Of a stretch of 39,657 nucleotides of DNA, positions 10,967 through 21,209 are shown piece after piece. Position 1 is the stretch's first letter; every line of letters begins with the position of its first letter. The notes under the pieces are model-generated. The model made no database searches. It saw only the letters and a list, made by a program, of their open reading frames with translations, and had not been told where the DNA came from. This DNA comes from Bifidobacterium breve (GTDB lineage: Bacteria; Actinomycetota; Actinomycetes; S36-B12): NCBI GenBank assembly GCA_945861925.1, contig CAMAWO010000006.1, positions 1 to 39,657 of the forward strand, given 5' to 3'. Position numbers and translations under genes: made by a program.

Positions 10967-12723
10967 ACCGCGCTGCCCAGTTCGGCCTGCGAGAGCGCGA
11001 TCTCCCGGTAGGTCTCACAGGAGTCGATGAGATCGGCGTGCGTGCCAATGCCGACCACCCACCCGTAGTCCATAACGACGATCTGGTCACAATGCATGAT
11101 CGAACTGATGCGCTGCGCAACCATGATCATGGTCGACCCGGTCGTCTCCCTGGCAAGAGCCGCGCGAACGCGGGCATCGGTGGCGTAGTCCAGCGCCGAG
11201 AAACTGTCGTCGAAGAGGTAGACCGCCGGTCTTCGGACAACGGCACGGGCTATCGACAGTCGCTGGCGCTGGCCGCCCGAAAGATTCGCCCCACCCTGAT
11301 CGACTGTCGATCCGAGTTGATCGGGCATCCGCCGGACGAAGTCGGCCGCCTGCGAAATCTCAAGTGCACGCCAGATCTCGTCATCGGTCGCATCAGGCCT
11401 GCCGAATCGGATATTGCTCGCAATAGTTCCAGAGAACAGGAATGACTTTTGAGGAACGATTCCGAAGCCTTGCCACAGTTCCTCCATCGGGACGTGACGC
11501 ACGTCGACACCATTGACGATGACCTTCCCCGCCGTCGTATCTAGAAGTCTCGGGATGAGGTTGAGCAGGGTCGTTTTCCCTGACCCGGTGCCGCCGACGA
11601 TCGCGGTCGCCTGACCCGGCACGAAGGCAAGTGACACGTCCTGAACGACGCTCGCCTGCGCCCCCGGATAGCGGAACCCCACCCCCACCAACTCGATGCG
11701 GCCCTGCCCGAGGTTCGACTCCCCCCGCGCTGACCACAGCCCCTCTCGGCGCTCAGCGGGAGACGGATCGAGCATGTCAGGCTCGGCTCCAAACACCTCG
11801 TTGATCCGCTCAGCTGACGCAGCTGCCCGCGGGATCATCATGAGGGTCATCACCGCCATCATCACCGAGAAGAGGATCTGCATGATGTAGGCGAGGAACG
11901 CAGAGAGGTTCCCAATAGGCATGTTACCGCTGTCGACGAGGTGCCCGCCGAACCAGATGACCGCGACCGATGACAGGTTCATGATGAGCATGAGCACCGG
12001 GATGATGATGGCGAACATCAAGGTCACCTTGAGCGACGTGTCCGTGAGATCCGCATTTGCCTCGGCGAAGCGCGCCTGCTCTGTCTCGGTGCGATTGAAG
12101 GCGCGAACCACCCTGATCCCCGTGAGGCTCTCGCGCAAGACCTGGTTCACCCGGTCGATCTTCAGTTGCATGGCCTTGAACAGCGGCATCGTTCGGACCA
12201 CCATCACCGTAATCACGGCGAGCATGACCGGGATGATGACGAAAAGGAGCCGGGCCAGCTGGGCATCCTCACGGACGGCCATGATGATGGCGCCGATAGC
12301 CGTGACCGGAGCGAGGATCATCATCGTCAGGCCCGTCATGACGAGCATCTGGATCTGCTGCACGTCGTTCGTGCTTCGAGTGATGAGCGAGGGAACGCCC
12401 AGCGAGTGAACTTGGCTGAGCGAGAGCGACTCGACTCTCCTGAACAGGCTCGCGCGAATATCGCGTCCGAGTCGCATCGAGGTTCGCGCGCTGAAGTAGA
12501 CCGTCACAACCGAGGCCACGACGAGAGCAGCGGACACCGCCAGCATGATCAGCCCCACCCGCAGGATGTACGGAACATCGCCCTTGATGACACCGTTGTT
12601 GATGATGTCAGCATTGAGATTGGGCAGGTAAAGGTTCGTGAACGCCTGGATGAGGAGCAACCCGCTGATGAGCACGAGCACCGCGTGATGGGGGCGCAGG
12701 TACTCGCGCAGGAGCACCCTCAT
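10963..12723 (-). CDS. ABC exporter half-transporter with degenerate ATPase site (first subunit)
   Basis: A 586-residue permease-ATPase fusion. About six membrane helices are followed by an ATPase domain with Walker A GGTGSGKTTLL, signature LSGGQRQRLSIARA, and Walker B VYLFDDSFSALD, where the usual catalytic Glu is Asp. That substitution marks the non-hydrolysing site of heterodimeric exporters and fits pairing with the next gene (ATGA overlap). I chose the ATG at 12723, since GGGGAGGG lies about 7 nt upstream; an in-frame start at 12831 would overlap the EamA gene. It follows the EamA gene by 59 bp. Confidence 0.9.
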   Translation of the reverse strand: MRVLLREYLRPHHAVLVLISGLLLIQAFTNLYLPNLNADIINNGVIKGDVPYILRVGLIMLAVSAALVVASVVTVYFSARTSMRLGRDIRASLFRRVESLSLSQVHSLGVPSLITRSTNDVQQIQMLVMTGLTMMILAPVTAIGAIIMAVREDAQLARLLFVIIPVMLAVITVMVVRTMPLFKAMQLKIDRVNQVLRESLTGIRVVRAFNRTETEQARFAEANADLTDTSLKVTLMFAIIIPVLMLIMNLSSVAVIWFGGHLVDSGNMPIGNLSAFLAYIMQILFSVMMAVMTLMMIPRAAASAERINEVFGAEPDMLDPSPAERREGLWSARGESNLGQGRIELVGVGFRYPGAQASVVQDVSLAFVPGQATAIVGGTGSGKTTLLNLIPRLLDTTAGKVIVNGVDVRHVPMEELWQGFGIVPQKSFLFSGTIASNIRFGRPDATDDEIWRALEISQAADFVRRMPDQLGSTVDQGGANLSGGQRQRLSIARAVVRRPAVYLFDDSFSALDYATDARVRAALARETTGSTMIMVAQRISSIMHCDQIVVMDYGWVVGIGTHADLIDSCETYREIALSQAELGSAV

Positions 12724-12782
12724 CCCGCTTCCCTCCCCTACCTTGCCCGAATCGTCACCGCGCACTGGCACCGTTGCGGTCG

Positions 12783-13730
12783 TTACTCCTCGGGCGCAAT
12801 CGTCACCGTACCGCGGCTTCGCTGGGCCCACACGACGCAGCTAATGACCGCCACGGCGGCTAGCACCGTGCCGACGGACACCCGCTCGCCGAGGAGCAGA
12901 GCCGACCACAGCAGGGTGAGGAGCGCCTGGAGTTGCTGTACCTGCCCTCCATGGGCTGCTCCGGCGAGCGACAGCCCTCGATACCAAGCGAAGAAGCCGA
13001 GGTACATAGACGAGACGCCGAGGAGCACGAGCGACCACCATTCGGCAGCACTCGTGTCGTAGGAACCCTCGGTGAGCCACCACAGGATGAGGGATGCTGG
13101 CACTGTCACCGGAAGTGCGAGCACCACGACCCACGAGATGACCTGCCACCCCGGCATCACCCTCGTGATCGCCGCACCTTCCACGTAGCACCATGAGGAT
13201 GACAGCACCGCCCCGACGATGAGCAGGTCCGCGAGGAAGTCGCCTCCCTCCGCACCACCCTTTGACAGCGCAAATATGACGAGGGCAAGCGTGCCAGCCG
13301 AAGCCGCCCACCAGAACTGCCGCGAGACTCGCTCCTTGGACCTCATGACTGCGAACAGGGCGGTCGTCAGTGGCATGAACGCCGCGATGACGGCCGCGTG
13401 GGCGGCAGTCGTTCGCTCGAGCGCAAGGGCAATGAGAATCGGCCACCCAAACACGGCACCGATCATGGTGAACACGAGCGGGCGAAGCGAGGATCGCTGC
13501 GGCCACGGCGCCCGGCACAGGAGAAGGAGCAGGCCCGCGATGGATCCGGCGATGACCGCGCGCCCCGTTGCCGTGAAGAACGGGCTGAAGCCGCCCACCG
13601 CCACCTTCGTCAGCGGAACCGAGAACGAGAACATGACGACCCCGAGGAGCGCCCACGCGAGTCCCACTCGCACGACTGTCGCTTGCTGGGTCACGGGCTC
13701 ATCATGTTCCACGAGACTCAGGTGACCCAT
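12783..13730 (-). CDS. EamA/DMT-family transporter
   Basis: A 315-residue hydrophobic protein with about ten predicted membrane helices in two EamA repeats, with typical features such as the ALERTTAAHAAVI segment in repeat one and AAHGGQVQQLQALLTLLWSALLLGE near the end, broken here as AAHGGQVQQLQ and LLWSALLLGERVS. DMT proteins often export amino acids or metabolites. It starts 16 bp after the serA stop on the same strand, so it is probably co-transcribed with serA and the ABC pair. Export of serine-family or BCAA products is a guess from context. Confidence 0.85.
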   Translation of the reverse strand: MGHLSLVEHDEPVTQQATVVRVGLAWALLGVVMFSFSVPLTKVAVGGFSPFFTATGRAVIAGSIAGLLLLLCRAPWPQRSSLRPLVFTMIGAVFGWPILIALALERTTAAHAAVIAAFMPLTTALFAVMRSKERVSRQFWWAASAGTLALVIFALSKGGAEGGDFLADLLIVGAVLSSSWCYVEGAAITRVMPGWQVISWVVVLALPVTVPASLILWWLTEGSYDTSAAEWWSLVLLGVSSMYLGFFAWYRGLSLAGAAHGGQVQQLQALLTLLWSALLLGERVSVGTVLAAVAVISCVVWAQRSRGTVTIAPEE

Positions 13731-13746
13731 AGTCCGAGCAAAACGA

Positions 13747-15330
13747 CTAGATCAAGTCGACGGCGCGCCCGGAATGCGCGGCGATGCGCTCGGTGATCGT
13801 GGCGATCGCGCCAGCCGGGATCGGCGAATCAACGGTGAGCACGATGAGCGCGTGACCTGAGTCGTCACGGGCAACCTGCATGCCGGCGATGTTTATGTCG
13901 GCGTCACCGAGAACTCCACCCACCACCGCGACGACGCCTGGCTTGTCGTGATATCGGAAGAAGGCCATGTGATCGCTCACAGGAACATCAACCTCGAAGC
14001 CATCGACGCCAACGACTTTCGACGTATGGCGCGCGCCGGTCACGGTGCCGGCCACGCTCACCTTCTGCCCATCGGTCAGGGTCAGAATGACGCGAACAAC
14101 GGATCTGTGGTCCTCGCTCGTCCGGTCGGTGGTCATCGCGACCTCGACACCACGCTGCTCAGCGAGGACGGGGGCATTCACGAACGAGACCGGATCGTGG
14201 ACCAATTTCTGGAAAACACCTTTGAGAGCCGAGAGTTCCAAGACCCGGACATCGTGGTCGACGATTTCGCCAAGGACCTCGACATCGACCCGTTGCACGG
14301 CAGCGCTCGCGAGGGCGCAGGCAATGGATCCGATTTGCTCAGCCAACGGGAGCAGCGGCTTGATGGCATCAGCCAGCTGCCCGCCCTGGACATTGACCGC
14401 GTCCGGCACGAGTTCGCCAGCAAGCGCGAGGCGAACAGATCGAGCCACCGAGATCCCCGCCTTCTCCTGGGCCTCGTCCGTGGACGCCCCGAGGTGCGGG
14501 AGTGCCACGACGTTCTCAAGGGTAAACAGCGGCGAGTCGGTGCATGGCTCCTTGGCGTACACATCAAGGCCAGCCCCGGCAACTCGGCCGTCGACGAGCG
14601 CCTCGTAGAGGGCTGTCTCATCGACGATGCCGCCGCGCGCCGCGTTGATGATGCGGACGGTCGGCTTGACCTTTCGGAGTTCGGCATCGCCAATGAGTCC
14701 GACCGTTTCCGGCGTCTTGGGGAGGTGGACGGTGATGAAGTCACTTTCGACGAGGAGGTCGTCAAGGGTGACCATTCGGACCCCGAGCTGGGACGCCCGG
14801 ACCGGCTGGACGTAAGGGTCGTAGGCAATGAGCTGGACTCCGAACGCACTCAGCCGCTGGGCGACGAGAATGCCAATGCGTCCGAGACCAACGATGCCGA
14901 CGACCTTGTCGGAGACCTCGACGCCGGTGTACTTGGATCGCTTCCACTCACCGCGGTGCAGGGCCTCGCTCGCCGGCACCACGTTGCGCGCGCACGCCAA
15001 GAGCAGGGCGACCGCCAGCTCAGCAGCCGAAACGATGTTCGAAGTCGGGGCGTTCACGACCATCACCCCGGCCTGCGTCGCCGCCTTCACGTCGACGTTG
15101 TCAAGCCCGACGCCGGCGCGAGCGATGACCTTGAGGCACTTCGCTGCCGCGATAGCCTCGGCATCGACGAGGGTCGCTGACCGCACGAGGATCGCATCAA
15201 CATCGGTGATGGCCGCGAGCAACGACAACCGATCCGCCCCATCACATTCGATGACCTCGAAGTCGGGGCCGAGGGCCTCAACGGTCGCTGGGGAGAGCTC
15301 TTCGGCGATAAGGACGCGGCGCTTGGTCAC
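13747..15330 (-). CDS. serA: D-3-phosphoglycerate dehydrogenase
   Basis: Oxidises 3-phosphoglycerate to 3-phosphohydroxypyruvate, the first step of serine synthesis. The 527-residue length matches the long mycobacterial-type SerA: a catalytic/NAD domain with GLGRIGILVAQRL (about 147-159), the catalytic Arg in NAARGGIVDE, Glu in DVYAKEP and His in LPHLGAS, then an intervening (ASB) domain and a C-terminal ACT domain for serine feedback. The start is GTG at 15330. It is downstream of ilvC in the same direction, with a 112-bp gap holding a pair of palindromes. Confidence 0.96.
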   Translation of the reverse strand: MTKRRVLIAEELSPATVEALGPDFEVIECDGADRLSLLAAITDVDAILVRSATLVDAEAIAAAKCLKVIARAGVGLDNVDVKAATQAGVMVVNAPTSNIVSAAELAVALLLACARNVVPASEALHRGEWKRSKYTGVEVSDKVVGIVGLGRIGILVAQRLSAFGVQLIAYDPYVQPVRASQLGVRMVTLDDLLVESDFITVHLPKTPETVGLIGDAELRKVKPTVRIINAARGGIVDETALYEALVDGRVAGAGLDVYAKEPCTDSPLFTLENVVALPHLGASTDEAQEKAGISVARSVRLALAGELVPDAVNVQGGQLADAIKPLLPLAEQIGSIACALASAAVQRVDVEVLGEIVDHDVRVLELSALKGVFQKLVHDPVSFVNAPVLAEQRGVEVAMTTDRTSEDHRSVVRVILTLTDGQKVSVAGTVTGARHTSKVVGVDGFEVDVPVSDHMAFFRYHDKPGVVAVVGGVLGDADINIAGMQVARDDSGHALIVLTVDSPIPAGAIATITERIAAHSGRAVDLI

Positions 15331-15403
15331 CAGCAGAGCCTACCTGTGGGTCGGGCACCTCACGACTCATCGCTCGCCTATGCCGCCGAGTGCGATGAAC
15401 ATC

Positions 15404-16540
<1,137 letters not shown>

Positions 16541-17065
16541 TCAGCCGGTTCGGTCGAGCGACCGGACCGATCGGTCAGTGATCGAGCGCGGACCCCGACC
16601 CATCGCCACCAAGCCTGACTTCACGAGTTCCTTGATCCCGTAGGGCTCAAGGACACGAAGCAGTGCTTCGAGCTTCTCATGCTTGCCGGTCGCCTCGATC
16701 GTCACAGCATCGTTCGCCACGTCGACGACTTTGGCGCGAAAGAGCTGCACCGTCTCCAAGATGTGCGACCGGGTTTCGGCATCGGCCTTCACCTTCACCA
16801 GCATGATCTCCCGCTGGACAGACGACGCCTCATCGAGTTCGACAATTTTCAGAACGTTGATCAGCTTGTTCAACTGCTTCGTGACCTGCTCGAGTACGAG
16901 TCCCTCGACATTGACGACGATCGTCATCCGGGAGACCAAAGGGATCTCGGTCGGGCCAACGGCCAGCGACTCGATGTTGAAGCCGCGCCGCGAGAACAGG
17001 CCAGCAACGCGAGCGAGAACACCCGGCTGGTCTTGGACGAGGACAGAAAGCGTATGCCTGGACAT
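16541..17065 (-). CDS. ilvN: Acetolactate synthase small (regulatory) subunit
   Basis: The regulatory partner of IlvB that confers valine feedback and raises activity. The 174-residue protein has an N-terminal ACT domain (HTLSVLVQDQPGVLARVAGLF, here residues 4-24; RRGFNIESLAVG follows) and the C-terminal small-subunit domain. Its ATG shares one base with the ilvB stop (TGATG), so the two subunits are translationally coupled. The tail after residue 160 is poorly conserved. Confidence 0.96.
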   Translation of the reverse strand: MSRHTLSVLVQDQPGVLARVAGLFSRRGFNIESLAVGPTEIPLVSRMTIVVNVEGLVLEQVTKQLNKLINVLKIVELDEASSVQREIMLVKVKADAETRSHILETVQLFRAKVVDVANDAVTIEATGKHEKLEALLRVLEPYGIKELVKSGLVAMGRGPRSITDRSVRSLDRTG

Positions 17066-18807
17066 CAGTCGTCACTTCCCCACTGCGGAGCCATCGATCG
17101 GGCAACCATGAGTTCATCGTTGCTCGTGCCCGCCGCCACCATCGGCCACACCATCGCATCGCGGTGCACGACGAAGTCGATGACGACCGGGGCGTCATTC
17201 ATGCCCATCGCCTTCTCGATCGTCGCATCAACCTCCTCAGCAGACTCGCAGCGCAAACCGTGACAGCCATAGGCATCGGCGAGCTTCACAAAGTCCGGGA
17301 TCCGATGGGAGTGGAGGTCGGTATTCGAGTAGCGCTCGTTATAGAACAGGGTCTGCCACTGACGGACCATGCCAAGGCTGCTGTTGTTGATGAGCGCAAC
17401 CTTGATCGGGATGTCGTTGATCGCGCACGTGGCGAGTTCCTGGTTCGTCATCTGGAAGCAGCCATCGCCATCGACCGCCCATACGGTGCGCTCCGGCGCT
17501 CCAACCTTGGCCCCCATGGCGGCAGGCACCGCGAAGCCCATCGTGCCGAGGCCACCTGAGTTGATCCAGCTGTCAGGGCGCTCGTATTTGACGAACTGCG
17601 CCGCCCACATCTGGTGCTGGCCGACGCCCGCGGCGTAGATGGACTCAGGTCCGGAGATTAATCCGAGCCGTTCGATGACGTACTGCGGTGAAAGCGATCC
17701 GTCGTCGGGCAAGTCGTAGCCGAGGGGGTAGGTGTCTCGCCAGCGGCCAACGACCGACCACCAGGCCTCATAGTCTCCGCGGCGACCAGCGGCATATTCG
17801 GCCTCGATGGCCGTGACGAGATCGGGAATGATCTCAGCAAGATCTCCGACGATCGGGACATCGGCGTCGCGGTTCTTGCCGATCTCAGCCGGGTCAATAT
17901 CGGCATGGATGATCGCGGCATTGGGCGCGAAGGTCGAAAGCTTTCCCGTGACGCGGTCATCGAACCGCGCACCGAGGGTAATGAGGAGATCGGACTTCTG
18001 CAGCGCTCCGACCGCCGCCACCGTGCCGTGCATGCCGGGCATACCGAGGTGCAGGGGGTGTGAGTCAGGGAATGCACCTCGCGCCATCAGGGTCGTGACG
18101 ACCGGTATGCCGGTGAGCTCAGCAAGGCGCATGAGCGCCTGAGATGCCCGGGCGCGCATGACGCCGCCGCCGACATACAGCACAGGCGACTTGGCGTCGA
18201 TGATCATTCGGGCCGCCTCGCGAATCTGCTTCGCATGCGGCCGGGTAACGGGGTGGTACCCCGGCAGGTCCAGACTCGACGGCCATTCGAAGGTCGTGCT
18301 CCGCTGAAGGGCGTCCTTCGAGACATCGACGAGGACAGGGCCTGGGCGACCCGATGATGCTAGGTAGAAGGCCTCGGCGATCGCGCGGGCGATATCGTCC
18401 GGGTTCGTCACGAGGAAACTGTGCTTCGTGATCGGCATCGTGATGCCTCGGATATCGGCCTCCTGGAAGGCATCGGTCCCGATCGACGGGCTTGGCACCT
18501 GCCCGGTGATCGCGACCATCGGGACCGAATCCATGTTCGCATCGGCAAGGGGCGTGACGAGGTTGGTGGCCCCTGGCCCGCTCGTGGCCATGCATACGCC
18601 GACCTTGCCGCTCACATATGCGTAGCCCTCCGCCGCGTGACCGGCGCCCTGCTCGTGACGGACGAGAATGTGCCGAATCGATGACGAGTCCATCAGCGGG
18701 TCGTATAAGGGAAGGATTGCCCCTCCTGGGATACCGAACACGTCGGTGACCCCTGCCGTCTCCAGCGCATAGACCAGGCTCTGCGCCCCGGTTATCTGCT
18801 CGCCCAT
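17065..18807 (-). CDS. ilvB: Acetolactate synthase large (catalytic) subunit
   Basis: A ThDP- and FAD-dependent enzyme that condenses two pyruvates to 2-acetolactate, or pyruvate with 2-oxobutyrate. The 580-residue protein has the ThDP-activating Glu in [15 protein letters not shown] (about residue 52), the GPGATNLVT loop, the FAD-domain [11 protein letters not shown] segment, and the ThDP/Mg motif [10 protein letters not shown]...NNSSLGM. ilvN and ilvC follow on the same strand. A promoter, a BCAA-rich leader ORF and a terminator hairpin precede it, so expression is probably set by attenuation. Confidence 0.97.
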   Translation of the reverse strand: MGEQITGAQSLVYALETAGVTDVFGIPGGAILPLYDPLMDSSSIRHILVRHEQGAGHAAEGYAYVSGKVGVCMATSGPGATNLVTPLADANMDSVPMVAITGQVPSPSIGTDAFQEADIRGITMPITKHSFLVTNPDDIARAIAEAFYLASSGRPGPVLVDVSKDALQRSTTFEWPSSLDLPGYHPVTRPHAKQIREAARMIIDAKSPVLYVGGGVMRARASQALMRLAELTGIPVVTTLMARGAFPDSHPLHLGMPGMHGTVAAVGALQKSDLLITLGARFDDRVTGKLSTFAPNAAIIHADIDPAEIGKNRDADVPIVGDLAEIIPDLVTAIEAEYAAGRRGDYEAWWSVVGRWRDTYPLGYDLPDDGSLSPQYVIERLGLISGPESIYAAGVGQHQMWAAQFVKYERPDSWINSGGLGTMGFAVPAAMGAKVGAPERTVWAVDGDGCFQMTNQELATCAINDIPIKVALINNSSLGMVRQWQTLFYNERYSNTDLHSHRIPDFVKLADAYGCHGLRCESAEEVDATIEKAMGMNDAPVVIDFVVHRDAMVWPMVAAGTSNDELMVARSMAPQWGSDD

Positions 18808-18874
18808 CCTGTTGTCGCCAATCTCTCGTGTCGGTGATACTTGTTCCAGTCGCTGACGCTTGACCGTCCCAATG

Positions 18875-18942
18875 AAAAACCCCCCGACCCGGCTGGGTAA
18901 CGGAGGGCGGCGCGCCGGTCGACGTGTGTCAGCCCGCGCGCC
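18875..18942 (-). promoter_or_regulatory. ilvB attenuator: leader hairpin plus terminator with T5
   Basis: On the minus strand, GGCGCGC at 18942-18936 (inside the leader ORF) pairs with GCGCGCC at 18915-18909. It is followed by a terminator hairpin: CCCTCCG (18907-18901) pairs with CGGGGGG (18886-18880), with an inner ACCC/GGGT stem and AGCC loop, then TTTTT (18879-18875). This is a standard transcription attenuator layout between the leader ORF and ilvB. Confidence 0.85.
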
Positions 18943-18967
18943 AAATAACTACAAGATTCTTTGCCAC
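18929..18967 (-). CDS. ilvB leader peptide ([12 protein letters not shown])
   Basis: A 12-codon ORF from GTG at 18967 to TGA with the run Leu-Val-Val-Ile (CTT GTA GTT ATT). It covers the 5' arm of the first attenuator hairpin. The GTG lies 7 nt after a good -10 box with no room for a ribosome site, so it is probably read from a leaderless transcript. An in-frame GTG at 18976 overlaps the -10 box and is less likely. Leader peptides rich in Val/Leu/Ile precede ilvBNC in Corynebacterium and Streptomyces. Confidence 0.8.
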   Translation of the reverse strand: MAKNLVVIWRAG

Positions 18968-18974
18968 GCACCAC

Positions 18975-19003
18975 ACAGTAGCGGCACTTCGACTCCCTGT
19001 CAT
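18975..19003 (-). promoter_or_regulatory. ilvB promoter
   Basis: On the minus strand ATGACA (19003-18998; five of six to TTGACA) is separated by 17 bp from TACTGT (18980-18975; four of six to TATAAT). The expected start site is at the GTG of the leader peptide. This is the best-formed promoter I found in the window. Confidence 0.7.
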
Positions 19004-19077
19004 CCGAACGTGACCTATGCCATATTCGCCCGGCCGGCCCAGATTTGTTCCGGACGGGCGTTGCCAACCTGTCCTGC

Positions 19078-19968
19078 TCATGACACCTGGTTTATCAGCG
19101 GATCACCTCGACCGAGTCGGTGGAGTTGACCTTCGACGAGCCGGCGAGCCCGTGGCAGGAATGCAGATGAGTTTCCCCCCAGGTGCGGGGTTACCAGCAG
19201 GCCAGGGACGCTCCACAGGGGGTGGTCTATGGGAAGGGGTTCGGGATCAGTGACATCTAGGCTCGCCCTAAGCCGCCCGGATGCGAGTTCTGCAAGCAAG
19301 TCGTCTGAACGAACGACCCGACCTCGTGCCACGTTCACGAGCAACGCCCCGTCCTTCATTCGGCCTAGGAACGTCGCATCGACCATGCCGGTTGTCACGT
19401 CGTCTAAGGGGATCGCCAAGATCACCACATCCGCCAGGGGAAGCAGGGCGTCTAGTTCGCTGCTAGCACTCACGCCCACCCGCGCAGTGCGTCCGACCAT
19501 GATGATTTCTGCCTCGAATGGCTCAAGTCGTCGGCGAATAGCCTCACCGACACCCCCCGCACCGATGATCAGCACCTGCTTGTCCGCCAGTGCGGGAAGT
19601 TGCCGGTGCCGCCACATCCCCAACCTCATATCACGAGCCGCCTCATCGATACCGCGAAGGTTCGCAATGATCAGGCCAACGGCCAATTCCGCCGTACTGG
19701 CATCATGCACTCCCGCGGCGTTGTAGAGCCTCGCTCCGGTTGGCAAGTACGGCAATGCGTTTTCAAATCCTGCTGTCAACATTTGGCAGGTGTGCAATCG
19801 TGGCATTCGATTCATGAGTGCGAGATTCGCCTCTGGACCCATGTAGATCGGCACGAAAAACGTGGCTCGCTGCAGGTCATCCGCGGTGATATCTTCGACG
19901 TAAGCGACGACGGGAATCGGACTCGGCACTTCTCCAAGGCCACTCGGCAGCAATGCCATTTCGGTCAT
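19078..19968 (-). CDS. D-isomer-specific 2-hydroxyacid dehydrogenase
   Basis: A 296-residue NAD(P)-dependent dehydrogenase of the SerA/GhrA superfamily. It has GAGGVGEAIRRRL for cofactor binding, the catalytic Arg in NVARGRVV, Glu in DVTDPEPLP, and His in TPHLGG. It probably interconverts a 2-oxo acid and a D-2-hydroxy acid; the substrate is unknown. I chose the ATG at 19968, in an ATGA overlap with the preceding Gfo/Idh gene and 6 nt after GGGAGAG; an in-frame TTG 15 bp upstream is less likely. It is the last gene of the VOC-Gfo/Idh-Gfo/Idh run, ending about 75 bp before the ilvB promoter. Confidence 0.88.
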   Translation of the reverse strand: MTEMALLPSGLGEVPSPIPVVAYVEDITADDLQRATFFVPIYMGPEANLALMNRMPRLHTCQMLTAGFENALPYLPTGARLYNAAGVHDASTAELAVGLIIANLRGIDEAARDMRLGMWRHRQLPALADKQVLIIGAGGVGEAIRRRLEPFEAEIIMVGRTARVGVSASSELDALLPLADVVILAIPLDDVTTGMVDATFLGRMKDGALLVNVARGRVVRSDDLLAELASGRLRASLDVTDPEPLPIDHPLWSVPGLLVTPHLGGNSSAFLPRARRLVEGQLHRLGRGDPLINQVS

Positions 19969-21164
19969 CTCACACTCTCCCAACTCCGCGTCGCTGCCGA
20001 AGCCACCACTGCTTCGTTGGCACGTGCCGCCCAGAGGGCATCCTCAATCGTGGCACCAATGGGTTTGCCGCGCGCTATCGACTGCAGCAAACGAGCCAAC
20101 TCAATGACCTTGGAGTCGTCATAGCCGATGGCAACCCCTGCCCCAGGCTGGAATCGTCCGTACTCACCGTCCCCCGGACCACCGTAGGCAACCTGTGTCG
20201 GACGGCCCTGATAACCGTCGCCGACACAAATGGATAACTCATCCGAGCGCCGAAAGTCCCAGCTCAGTGAACCCTGCGTGCCGTAAATCTGGAATCCGTA
20301 GTTGCACTGGTCCCCGACCGCTGTGCGACCAGCCTCATAGGTGACCAGTGCTCCGTTGGTCATGCGAACCATCGCACAGAAATGGTCTTCGTTCTCGACT
20401 TCACCAAAGTCAATGCCCACGCCCAGCACATCCACCGTGGCGAAGTGGCTCGAGCCGGGCTTGGCAATCGGCCTTCGCTCGATGAAGGTAGAGGTGTCCG
20501 CCACAAGTTCATCGATGTCACCAAGAAGCATGCGAATCAGGTCGAATCCGTGGGAACCAAGGTCGGCGAGAATCCCGTGGCCGCCTTGGGCGTAGGTGTA
20601 GCGCCACGACAGGGTCCCGCCGGGATCGGCTGCGTAGTCCGAAAGGGTGCGAAAACTCGCATGGGTTGGGCTGCCGATTGCGCCTGAGTCGATGAGTTCC
20701 CGAGCGCGCTCAACCATGGGGAAGTTGCGGTAGTTGAATCCCACCGCTGCCTGCACACCGGCTGCGCGTACTGCCGTCACTACTCGTTGGCAATCAGCGG
20801 CGCAAAGTCCAACCGGTTTCTCAATCCAAAGGTGCTTTCCCGCTCGGGCCACCGCCTCACCGACTTCCGCGTGAAATGCATTCGGGACAGTCACACTGAC
20901 GATGCCGATTTCTGGATCGTCCACGATCGACCGCCAGTCCTCGTATGCCATCACTGGTCCGAGTTGATTTACGAAGGCATCCCGGTGCTCAGGCAATGTG
21001 TCGGCCACCGCCATCAGTACTGGTCGCAGGGGCAGATCCCCGTAGTGATGGGCCAGCCGAACCGCTGCACGCGCATGAACATGCCCCATCCAGCCAGCGC
21101 CGATGACTCCATAGCCGACGCGATCCTTCGGCAAACCCGAGTGGTCGAAGTGGTTCTCCTTCAC
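19965..21164 (-). CDS. Gfo/Idh/MocA-family dehydrogenase (inositol/sugar dehydrogenase-like)
   Basis: A 399-residue oxidoreductase with an N-terminal Rossmann domain (GVIGAGWMGHVHARA, about residues 19-33), the family EKP motif (WIEKPVGL, about 113) and a C-terminal substrate domain with DLGSHGFDLIRMLLGD, where Asp and His match the catalytic D-x3-H pattern. Related proteins oxidise inositols, 1,5-anhydro sugars, levoglucosan or glucosides with NAD(P). The start is GTG at 21164 after AAGGAG. It is 45 bp downstream of another Gfo/Idh gene and overlaps the following 2-hydroxyacid dehydrogenase by four bases, so the three are probably one operon. Confidence 0.9.
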   Translation of the reverse strand: MKENHFDHSGLPKDRVGYGVIGAGWMGHVHARAAVRLAHHYGDLPLRPVLMAVADTLPEHRDAFVNQLGPVMAYEDWRSIVDDPEIGIVSVTVPNAFHAEVGEAVARAGKHLWIEKPVGLCAADCQRVVTAVRAAGVQAAVGFNYRNFPMVERARELIDSGAIGSPTHASFRTLSDYAADPGGTLSWRYTYAQGGHGILADLGSHGFDLIRMLLGDIDELVADTSTFIERRPIAKPGSSHFATVDVLGVGIDFGEVENEDHFCAMVRMTNGALVTYEAGRTAVGDQCNYGFQIYGTQGSLSWDFRRSDELSICVGDGYQGRPTQVAYGGPGDGEYGRFQPGAGVAIGYDDSKVIELARLLQSIARGKPIGATIEDALWAARANEAVVASAATRSWESVR

Positions 21165-21209
21165 GATTCTCCTTGGTTTGCATCTGCCCGGGTCCTTCGT
21201 GCGTCAGCG

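Noticed and set aside
13948-15180. Long plus-strand open frame opposite serA (410 codons)
   Set aside because: It lies fully antisense to serA, which has all catalytic motifs and the expected length. High GC keeps antisense frames open, and the product resembles no family.
19000-19080. Mobile-element junction between the core BCAA genes and the catabolic cluster
   Set aside because: I found no inverted or direct terminal repeats, transposase, integrase or tRNA end at this boundary.
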